Positions 18,477 through 24,413 of a stretch of 64,000 bases of DNA are shown in pieces. Source of the DNA: Streptomyces sp. XM4193 (GTDB lineage: Bacteria > Actinomycetota > Actinomycetes > Streptomycetales > Streptomycetaceae); the NCBI RefSeq assembly GCF_023072595.1, contig NZ_JALLGK010000002.1, forward strand, positions 62,001 to 126,000. Reading direction: 5' to 3'. The notes beneath the pieces are model-generated. The model was not told the DNA's origin, made no database searches, and saw only the letters and a list, made by a program, of their open reading frames with translations. Made by a program: the position numbers and the translations under genes. Numbering within the stretch: the stretch's first letter is position 1; every line of letters begins with the position of its first letter.

Positions 18477-18734
18477 CGTGGTCCGACCTCGTCGTGGCCC
18501 GACCTCCCTCCGCTGCGCCGACGAGCATCTCGATCGTGCTGCTGGAAGTGGGCGGCGGAGGGAAGCGGCGATCGCCCCGGCGGGCTCGAGGGTGGTTCGG
18601 TCGCTGTCGACGGCGACCCGTCCGAACGCGCACGGTTGGCGTCCGTCCGACGAGGCGGTTCAAAGCCTGATGCCGCGACAGACGGTGTGCGACGCCCCCG
18701 CAGGGTGCAGAAGAAGTCGCACCCGCGCCTGAGA

Positions 18735-19290
18735 TCAAGCGAGTTGATTCTGGCTGTCTCTGGCCCAAGCCCGGTGGAGGAGACGTGGGAAGGCCGGCTC
18801 CTGAACCAACTGCCGGTCTCCGATTCTCGACACGGGGATGCCCGGTGTCCATGAGTTCATCACCGCGGCAGACCACCGCTCGTCGATTTCGGTTGGACGG
18901 ACGGCGCGGGTCTGCTGGGGCACTCCGAGAGCGCGCAGCTGACGAGCCAGGATCTGCATGGTCACTCCGTGCAGATACTCGGCTTCGGGCCAGATCACCG
19001 ATGCGCCGTCCCAGTACGCGAGGTTCCAGATCGTCGCTTCGCTCAGCCGGCCGCCCCGGTCCAGGAAAGCGGCATCGTCGAATCCACGCGCGTTTGCTTG
19101 CCGCAGGAGAAGGGTCTTGCTGATCTCCCCGACGTGCTTGATGTCGGGAAGGTGACGTTCGTGTCGGATGACATCGAGTGAGATCGGGCCGGTCGGCGCC
19201 TGCACTGGGTCCGTGACCTTCACGAGGACCTCGAGTTCGTCCCTTTCACCGGCGGGCGCGAACTCGCCGGGCCGTGAGGTGATGAAGCGG
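18735..19290 (-). pseudogene. 5'-truncated class IV aminotransferase-like gene
   Basis: In one minus-strand frame this encodes the C-terminal part of a fold-type IV PLP enzyme (branched-chain aminotransferase/ADC lyase type). Visible are FITSRPGEFAPAG, DIKHVGEISKTLLLRQA with the likely PLP lysine in IKHVG, GFDDAAFLDRGGRLSEATIWNL, VIWPEAEYLHGVTMQIL and NSWTPGIPVSRIGD. Roughly the first 90 residues of the family are missing: upstream of about 19290 the sequence becomes part of a MerR-like gene on the other strand. No start codon with a ribosome site is visible at the break. It is most likely non-functional, left by a rearrangement. Confidence 0.7.
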
Positions 19291-19299
19291 CCCGGCGCT

Positions 19300-19568
19300 C
19301 CGGCTCGGGCCAGCGCCTGTTCGAGGCCGCGGTCGTCGTACAGGTTCGGCAGATCAGAATGCTGCTGGCCGCAGGGATCCCCCTTCGGGTGATCGGTGAA
19401 CTGCTCGACTGCATCAATGATCCAGAAAGCTTGGAGCCCTGCGCGGTGCCCGTACTCGTGGAGCACCTGCGCGGCTACGACTCCCGTATCGCCGAACTCG
19501 TGGGCATCCGAGAGCGACTCCAAGGTCTGATCGACTCGTCGACCTCGAGCGCGGGTCAGTCCGTCTGA
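19300..19568 (+). pseudogene. 5'-truncated MerR family regulator
   Basis: The plus frame reads QRLFEAAVVVQVRQIRMLLAAG, then IPLRVIGELLDCI, LEPCAVPVLVEHLRGYDSRI and ELVGIRERLQGLIDSS, the second half of a MerR regulator: end of the winged helix-turn-helix, linker helix and dimerisation coiled coil. The recognition helix and start should lie upstream, but there the DNA is the aminotransferase fragment on the opposite strand. The gene is therefore cut at its 5' end. An ATG at 19359 could start a 69-residue remnant without DNA-binding capacity; I see no reason to believe it is used. Confidence 0.65.
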
Positions 19569-19894
19569 CTGCGAGCGTCTCAACTGGTCGTCGTCGTTTG
19601 GCCCGTTGGGTGCAGACGTCGATGAACCGGCAGATTGCGGGTGGTCCGGTTCTTGCACCCGAAGCCCTCGTGGGGGCGAGGAGGGCAGGGTGGCTGCGGG
19701 CCCGAACGGAGGCTGCGGAGCCTGGAGCAGAAGTGAACCGGTTCGGGTGTGCGTCCAACTGCTGTGTCGGAAGTCCTGGCAGCAGGATGCACAGTCTCTG
19801 TGACGCTTGACGCCGTCCGCTCGCTTTCGCGGCCCGCCCCATCGCGAGCGGAAATCGCTGATTCCGTGCAGGACTTGTCCGGCCGATCGTGCAC

Positions 19895-20068
19895 GGAGCC
19901 CGATGGCGAGGGGCGGTGGCCGCGGTTCCGAGGAAGGTGGAGGCGTATTCGGCGCAGCGGCCGGCCACTGCTCCGGTGTGTTTGAGCCGCTTGATCGCCC
20001 GTTCGGCAATGCTGCGCCACGTGTACCGCGGGTCGTTGAAGCCGGGTGGCCGTACGCCGCGTGTCTTC
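19895..20068 (-). pseudogene. Remnant of IS5-type transposase C-terminus
   Basis: Read on the minus strand, the sequence gives RPPGFNDPRYTWRSIAERAI, then KRLKHTGAVAGRCAEYASTF and LGTAATA. This resembles the end of IS5-family DDE transposases (usual pattern GRPPxF..xxYxxRxxxERxxxRLKxxxxVATRYDK), including the catalytic-Glu region IAER. The rest of the transposase and both inverted ends are absent. The flanking ~300 bp to the left has no recognisable gene. Confidence 0.5.
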
Positions 20069-20079
20069 CAACCGCCGGG

Positions 20080-20484
20080 TCAGCCCTGTTCCCAGCGTTC
20101 GATGACGTCGCGGCACAGGGCGGTGTGCTCGTCCGGCACGAGCAGGACCAGATTTCCGGCGTGATCGCTGTACTGGACCAGGACATTGACACCGGCGTCA
20201 CCAAGCACGCGGGCAAGCGCGCCGAGCTGTCCGGGCGTCTCCTGGTCCAGCCGGGTCATGGCGACGTCACGCACGACGGCGGGGCCGAGCCCCGCTGCGG
20301 CGACGACGGCCAGGGCGACCGGGCCGTCGTCGACGAGGTAGTGCGCGACGGCATGCCCGTCATGGGTGAACATGCCACCGCCCTCCAGGCTCACCCCGGA
20401 GCTGCCGAGCGCTTGGCCGAGGTCGGCCAGCGCGCCGGGTCGGTTCGGCAGGTGGACCTCGAGGTCTTGCAGGCGGGCGCTCAC
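20080..20484 (-). CDS. Tandem ACT-domain protein
   Basis: The start is taken at GTG 20484, which overlaps the OsmC stop (GTGA), giving 134 residues. Two ACT-like repeats are visible: LQDLEVHLPNRPGALADLGQ (first) and QLGALARVLGDAGVNVLVQY (second), each with the turn expected for small-ligand (amino-acid) binding. No catalytic domain is attached. Stand-alone ACT proteins usually sense amino acids or regulate enzymes; the ligand is unknown. Tight coupling to osmC suggests one operon controlled by the divergent ArsR gene. Confidence 0.78.
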   Translation of the reverse strand: MSARLQDLEVHLPNRPGALADLGQALGSSGVSLEGGGMFTHDGHAVAHYLVDDGPVALAVVAAAGLGPAVVRDVAMTRLDQETPGQLGALARVLGDAGVNVLVQYSDHAGNLVLLVPDEHTALCRDVIERWEQG

Positions 20485-20936
20485 GAGGCCACCGAGGTGG
20501 TGACCTCGACGGGGACCGACAGGCTGTTGGCGACGTAGCACTCGTCGTGGGCCCGCACGGCCAGCTCTCGGACCCTCGTCTCGTCCGTCCCGGCGGCAAC
20601 CTTGACGGTCACGTGCAGCTGGATCGCAGCCAACCGGGCGGGCTCGGCAGCCAGGTCGAGCCGACTCGTGGCCTCGTCGTCGTAGGCGAGGACATCCACT
20701 CCGGCGCGGGCTGCGGCGCCGAGGAAGGACAGCATCTGGCAGGACGAGGCGGCCATGACCACGAGTTGTTCCGGGTTGAGTCGGTCAGGGTTGCCGCGGA
20801 AGGCCGGGTCCGCGCTCAGGTCGACCTGCCCGGTGGCGGGCGGGGCGACGGCGGTGTGGTCGCGCGAGTAGGCACGGACCCCGGCGGCGGTGGAGCCGTC
20901 CCAGTGCAGACGGGTGCGGTAGGCGTGTGTGCTCAT
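20481..20936 (-). CDS. OsmC/Ohr family peroxiredoxin-like protein
   Basis: The 151-residue protein has the OsmC fold with two cysteines in the expected places: C66 (VMAASSCQMLSFL, peroxidatic) and C133 (AHDECYVANSLSVPVEV, resolving). RLNPEQLVVMAASSCQML is the family's central helix. OsmC/Ohr enzymes reduce organic hydroperoxides with dihydrolipoyl thiols. The start faces the arsR gene 65 bp away across a perfect inverted repeat, and the stop overlaps the ACT gene. Local repression by the ArsR protein, released by thiol or oxidant chemistry, is the plausible control; this is inference. Confidence 0.88.
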   Translation of the reverse strand: MSTHAYRTRLHWDGSTAAGVRAYSRDHTAVAPPATGQVDLSADPAFRGNPDRLNPEQLVVMAASSCQMLSFLGAAARAGVDVLAYDDEATSRLDLAAEPARLAAIQLHVTVKVAAGTDETRVRELAVRAHDECYVANSLSVPVEVTTSVAS

Positions 20937-20955
20937 GATCGAACCGTAGATCCGG

Positions 20956-20981
20956 GACGCTTCGGCACCGGCCGAAGCGTC
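20956..20981. promoter_or_regulatory. Inverted-repeat operator between osmC and arsR
   Basis: An 11-bp perfect inverted repeat (GACGCTTCGGC 20956-20966; GCCGAAGCGTC 20971-20981) with a 4-nt centre occupies the 65-bp gap between the divergent osmC-like and arsR-like genes. Its place and symmetry fit a dimeric winged-helix repressor site controlling both directions. Confidence 0.65.
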
Positions 20982-21001
20982 ATCGTCGTATCGTCCCCAC
21001 C

Positions 21002-21727
21002 ATGAGCAGGGACCGGGACTTCACGAGCGTGGGCAAAGCCCTTGCCGCGCCCGCGCGCTCGGTGTTCCTGAACCTGCTCATGGACGGCGCCAGACGGCCG
21101 GCCGGTGAGCTGGCCCGAAGCGCCGGAGTGAGCGCCTCGACCGCGTCCGAGCACCTGGCAGTGCTCGTGGACGCCGGTCTGGTGACGTGCGAGGCGCGCG
21201 GGCGGTGCCGCTACTACTCGCTCGCCGCCCCGCAGGTCGCAGCCGCCCTGGAAGCGCTCGGTGTCCACGCCGAGCCGATGCCTGTCTCGGGGTATCGACG
21301 AAGTCGTCAGATGCAGCGCTTGGCCGCCGCGCGGTTCTGCTACGACCACATCGCCGGACGGCTCGGCGTCGCGCTGACGGATGCCTGGACACGCCGGGGA
21401 TGGTTGGCCGACCGTGAGTCGCTCACCCTCACCGACGCCGGCGCTGACGGGCTGCGTGGAGTGTCGGTCGACGTTGACGGTGCGATCCGGGCCCGTCGCG
21501 CCACCACCCGGGCGTGCCCGGACTGGACGGAACGACGGACGCACTTGGCCGGGTCCCTGGGTGCCGCAGTCGGCAGACGGTTCCTCGAAGCCGGGTGGGT
21601 GGTGCGGCACAGCTCCGGGCGGGGTCTGAACGTCACCGGGAGCGGCCACGATCTCCTGCGAGAAGCCTGGGGAATCGACCTGACCGATCCGTCCGACCTG
21701 ACCGACCTGACCGGACGGGCCCGGTGA
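21002..21727 (+). CDS. ArsR family winged-helix regulator
   Basis: The 241-residue protein has an N-terminal ArsR winged helix: VGKALAAPARSVFLNLLMDG, RRPAGELARSAGVSASTASE, HLAVLVDAGLV and GRCRYYSL. A C-terminal domain (about 95-235) makes it twice the size of minimal ArsR proteins, with Cys and His residues such as RFCYDHIAG and RACPDW that might bind a metal or react with oxidants. The classic CVC metal site in the recognition helix is missing. It is divergent from osmC-act over a perfect inverted repeat and probably regulates them and itself. The C-terminal repeat DLTDPSDLTDLTG is a local duplication. Confidence 0.85.
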   Translation: MSRDRDFTSVGKALAAPARSVFLNLLMDGARRPAGELARSAGVSASTASEHLAVLVDAGLVTCEARGRCRYYSLAAPQVAAALEALGVHAEPMPVSGYRRSRQMQRLAAARFCYDHIAGRLGVALTDAWTRRGWLADRESLTLTDAGADGLRGVSVDVDGAIRARRATTRACPDWTERRTHLAGSLGAAVGRRFLEAGWVVRHSSGRGLNVTGSGHDLLREAWGIDLTDPSDLTDLTGRAR

Positions 21728-22446
21728 GCGGGCGCTGTCGCCCATTCACCGATTTCCGGTACAGGTTTCCAGGGGCCGAGCCCAGTCCGCTGCCGCCTTC
21801 CAACGACGGTGGGCATGGTCGCCCGTTCACCGATCACCGCACGCTCGGTACGGGGACCGGCGGCGTGCTGATGCGCCGCACGACGGTGGAGTGAGATGTC
21901 CCGGTCCGGCCTCCGGCCGCGTCGGGCCTCGGCCTGGACCTACTGCGGCAGGCGTTCCGCTGTCGGGCTGCGGGACGTCGTGTGCTGTCACGCGCAAGTC
22001 CGTCGGCCGACCACAGACGGTGGGGTTCATGGCCCGTCATCCACGGCCCGAACCGCTCGGGCAGTTCACGCCGCTGAACGCCGGTCCGTACTCGGCGCAG
22101 AATCCTGGTCGGTCACCTGCCGGTGATTCCGCCCCCGCCGGTGACCCTGCCACCTGCCGCAACTTCTGTTGCTGACCGGCAAGAACGGCCGCGACCGCTC
22201 CCACTCGGCGTCCATCGGATCGCCCAGCCCCACCTCCACATCCACGCCCTCGACACGACCACGGAGCAGTCACACGGTCGGCAGGACGATTCCCGGACCG
22301 TCCTGCGATGGTGGTCGGCAACCCCGGGGCGCGTGCTGACGGCGGCCGGCACTCGTGCCTGTGCCTGTGGCAGGGCCCGGTCGCCGGTCCACAACTTTCG
22401 GCACTGTGGCCGTACGGCTCGATTGACCGCGTTCTTCCGCTGGTTG
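21728..22446. other. Gene-poor stretch within the island
   Basis: About 720 bp without a credible gene on either strand; frames that stay open have Arg/Pro/His-rich, non-protein-like composition. Two similar segments (GCCCATTCACCGAT near 21739 and GCCCGTTCACCGATCACCG near 21821) hint at degraded repeats. Confidence 0.5.
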
Positions 22447-22483
22447 CATGCGGTCCGCCGACTGCCGGCCGGCGGACCGCATG
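22447..22483 (-). terminator. Hairpin terminator after rraA-like gene
   Basis: A 14-bp perfect stem (CATGCGGTCCGCCG 22447-22460; CGGCGGACCGCATG 22470-22483) with a 9-nt loop lies 35 nt past the stop of the minus-strand rraA-like gene. Confidence 0.75.
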
Positions 22484-22518
22484 TGCCACTGAGGGGTTGT
22501 GCGGTCCGCCCGCGCAGC

Positions 22519-23028
22519 TCAGTCGGCGAGGACGACTACGCCGTCGCTGTCGCTGTGAAGGTGGGCGCCGGGGGTGAAGGTTGTTCCGCCGAAGGTCACC
22601 GGGACGTCCCTCTCGCCCTCGCCAGTCTTGGAACTCTTGCGCGGGTTCGAGCCGAGTGCCTTCACCCCCAGGTCGAGGGTCGCGAGGATCGCGGTGTCCC
22701 GCACGGCACCGTTGATCACGACGCCGGCCCAGCCGTTCGCGACCGCCGAGGCGGCGATGAGATCGCCCATGAGCGCCGTGTGCACCGAGGCGCCGCCGTC
22801 CACGACGAGCACCCGACCCTCCCCGGGCTCGGCGAGGGTTGCCTTCAGGAGCGCGTTGTCCTGGAAGCAGCGGACGGTCGAAATCGGCCCGTCGAAGCTG
22901 CTCCGGCCGCCGTACTGGCGGAACTGGGTGTCGCAGGACTGCAGCGCTTCGCCGTGCTCGTCGTAGAGGTCGGCGGTGGTGACGGCGGCCGCAGCGGACG
23001 AGGCTGTCGATGAGGAGGACTGGGGCAT
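22519..23028 (-). CDS. RraA family protein
   Basis: I chose the ATG at 23028 ([11 protein letters not shown]) because GGGAG lies 6 nt upstream. The 169-residue product matches the RraA/HMG-aldolase-like fold: [54 protein letters not shown] and the C-terminal [10 protein letters not shown]. RraA proteins form ring trimers that bind RNase E and dampen mRNA decay; related sequences are 4-hydroxy-4-methyl-2-oxoglutarate aldolases with an RD metal-site motif, and RD is present here (AVRDTA). Either role is possible. An RNase E/G gene sits at the left end of the window, but far away. It is transcribed alone. Confidence 0.88.
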   Translation of the reverse strand: MPQSSSSTASSAAAAVTTADLYDEHGEALQSCDTQFRQYGGRSSFDGPISTVRCFQDNALLKATLAEPGEGRVLVVDGGASVHTALMGDLIAASAVANGWAGVVINGAVRDTAILATLDLGVKALGSNPRKSSKTGEGERDVPVTFGGTTFTPGAHLHSDSDGVVVLAD

Positions 23029-23312
23029 CTCAACTCCCGGATGAGGATGTCGTATCGGTGGCGCGCGTCTGCCAAGCAGGATAGGCAACCCTCATCGGCG
23101 TTGCCTCGCTGAGCTGCTGTTCCCGTCGACACTCAACCGCCAAATGGAGATATGGGCGGTCGTTGTGCCGCGCCGGACAGAGCGCGGGAAGGCTCTCGCG
23201 CTGTGGCGCTCACCACCTGGCCGGTCTCCCTGACCACGGCCGGACATGGCAGAATCGTGGCACCGCAGGGGCGGGATCTCTCGTGGAGCGACGACGCAGG
23301 GGAGGGTGCGCG

Positions 23313-23510
23313 GTGCGGACGCACGGGCTGTTCGATGCGCCGGCTCCGCTTGCGCCGTCCGGCCCGGGTGGAGGGAATCGTCCGCACATGTCCGTGCAGG
23401 CACAACAGTGTTCCGTGCTGCGGTGCCTGCCCCGTGGTTCGGCCCGGATGCTGGGGGACGGCGGCGGGGCGACGCACGTGTGCACGGCTTGTCGTCATAG
23501 CTGGAGCTGA
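23313..23510 (+). CDS. 65-residue Cys-rich small protein
   Basis: The GTG at 23313 is preceded by GGAGGG (23301-23306) at good spacing and opens 65 codons ending 9 nt before the next gene. The second half holds four cysteines in a CSVLRC...THVCTACRHSW arrangement, which could coordinate one zinc ion as a ribbon. The first ~30 residues are Pro/Gly-rich. I do not recognise the family. Position and the shared zinc-ribbon character link it to the following gene, so the two may act together, perhaps in nucleic-acid or protein contacts. Confidence 0.55.
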   Translation: MRTHGLFDAPAPLAPSGPGGGNRPHMSVQAQQCSVLRCLPRGSARMLGDGGGATHVCTACRHSWS

Positions 23511-23519
23511 TAGGGGCAG

Positions 23520-23753
23520 ATGGGCGCGCACAGCAGGAAATGCGACTGGTGCGGAAGCGGCACCCCGATCGTCCGCGACATGGAGCCGGTCAACAGCCGC
23601 TACCAGTACTGGTGTGTGGAGTGCGCGCGAGCGCTGATCATAAAGGGCGACCCGATCGAGACGTATCGCGAACTGGAGGGCGAGCCGATCTACGGTCGAC
23701 TGCTGGAGGAGCACTGCACCCTCAAGCGGTTCTACTCCTTCGTCACGGCGTAG
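23520..23753 (+). CDS. 77-residue zinc-ribbon protein
   Basis: The ATG at 23520 starts a 77-residue protein with two CxxC pairs (CDWC near 9-12 and CVEC near 32-35) spaced as a zinc ribbon. An acidic/aromatic C-terminal half follows (GDPIETYRELEGEPIYGRLL, HCTLKRFYSFV). No known domain name is evident to me. It sits 9 nt after another small Cys-rich gene, so one mRNA is likely. Because both lie inside the tRNA-flanked segment they may be cargo, although small zinc-ribbon proteins are also common chromosomal genes in Streptomyces. Confidence 0.65.
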   Translation: MGAHSRKCDWCGSGTPIVRDMEPVNSRYQYWCVECARALIIKGDPIETYRELEGEPIYGRLLEEHCTLKRFYSFVTA

Positions 23754-24048
23754 AGGCAGGGGCTGCGTCACCCGGCAGATGTTGAAGCTCGGGTCGGGAC
23801 CGGGTCGATGTCGGGGTGGCGGTGGGCCCGCGCTGGAGGCCTTGATCCGAACGATCCCGGACCGGTTGCCGCCCGCTTCGGAGCCGGTCATGACGCGTCC
23901 TCCTGTCGTCACCGGCGCCGGTGACCGTCGAGTCGGCCGATCAACGCCCGTCGCTGCTCTCGCCCTCCGATCCGGACCGTCCACGACCCTGATGCCGGTT
24001 GATCCGGCTGGACCGAAACGGATTTGGCAAAGCCGGGTGTGGTCCGTG
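23754..24048. other. Non-coding right end of the island
   Basis: About 300 bp with no gene. It contains an 18-bp perfect palindrome, GTCACCGGCGCCGGTGAC, at 23908-23925. The start of the tRNA-Ala promoter region (TTGGCA at 24024) lies at its right end. Confidence 0.5.
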
Positions 24049-24054
24049 TAAAGT
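24024..24054 (+). promoter_or_regulatory. Probable promoter of second tRNA-Ala
   Basis: TTGGCA (24024-24029) and TAAAGT (24049-24054) are 19 nt apart and lie about 45 nt ahead of the tRNA. The transcribed leader holds a CCGCGGG/CCCGCGG-type hairpin. Confidence 0.5.
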
Positions 24055-24097
24055 GGGCCTCGCCGCCGCGGGGGAAGAACCCGCGGAGGACCAAACC

Positions 24098-24174
<77 letters not shown>

Positions 24175-24179
24175 CAGAT

Positions 24180-24220
24180 GAGAGTCGTCAACCAAGACGG
24201 CTCTCTTCTTGTTTTCTCTC
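24180..24220 (+). terminator. Intrinsic terminator after second tRNA-Ala
   Basis: A 9-bp stem with one wobble (GAGAGTCGT 24180-24188; ACGGCTCTC 24197-24205) is followed by the T-rich TTCTTGTTTTCTCTC tail. Confidence 0.8.
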
Positions 24221-24254
24221 CCTCGGTGCTTATCTGGGCGATTGGCCTCTGCGC

Positions 24255-24260
24255 TATCCT
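24255..24260 (+). promoter_or_regulatory. Putative -10 box of leuS leader transcript
   Basis: TATCCT ends 6 nt before the ATG of the leader peptide, so transcription would begin at or next to that ATG. No clear -35 box or ribosome site is seen. Confidence 0.4.
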
Positions 24261-24266
24261 GACCGC

Positions 24267-24305
24267 ATGCGTGCCGTACGCCTTCTGCTTAGCGAGCCGC
24301 GCTGA
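24267..24305 (+). CDS. leuS leader peptide (Leu-Leu-Leu)
   Basis: The 12-codon ORF MRAVRLLLSEPR carries three consecutive leucine codons (CTT CTG CTT; CTT is rare in such GC-rich genomes). It is followed by a TGCCC/GGGCA hairpin (24314-24331) and a U-tailed terminator just before leuS. This is the layout of ribosome-mediated attenuation: stalling at Leu codons when charged tRNA-Leu is scarce would prevent the terminator from forming. Attenuation of leuS has been predicted for some Streptomyces in comparative work. Confidence 0.75.
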   Translation: MRAVRLLLSEPR

Positions 24306-24346
24306 CGAGTACCTGCCCCGGACAGCGGGCAGGAGTCGGCGCGGCC

Positions 24347-24371
24347 ACCCCTCGTGTGCGAGGGGTTTTTT
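24347..24371 (+). terminator. Attenuator terminator upstream of leuS
   Basis: An 8-bp stem (ACCCCTCG 24347-24354; CGAGGGGT 24359-24366) with a 4-nt loop runs into six T residues (24366-24371). It sits 42 nt downstream of the leader peptide stop and 43 nt before the leuS start. A U-tract is rare in this window, which strengthens the call. Confidence 0.85.
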
Positions 24372-24413
24372 CGTTTCCGGAGGCAGAGACCCACTGATGG
24401 AGCTTTGAGGGAC

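Noticed and set aside
18423..18734. Integrase remnant directly after the first tRNA-Ala
   Set aside because: All frames were read for tyrosine-recombinase landmarks (R..HxxR..Y); none was convincing.
24180..24413. T-box riboswitch upstream of leuS
   Set aside because: No specifier loop or T-box sequence complementary to a tRNA end was found; the Leu-rich peptide plus terminator explains the region better.
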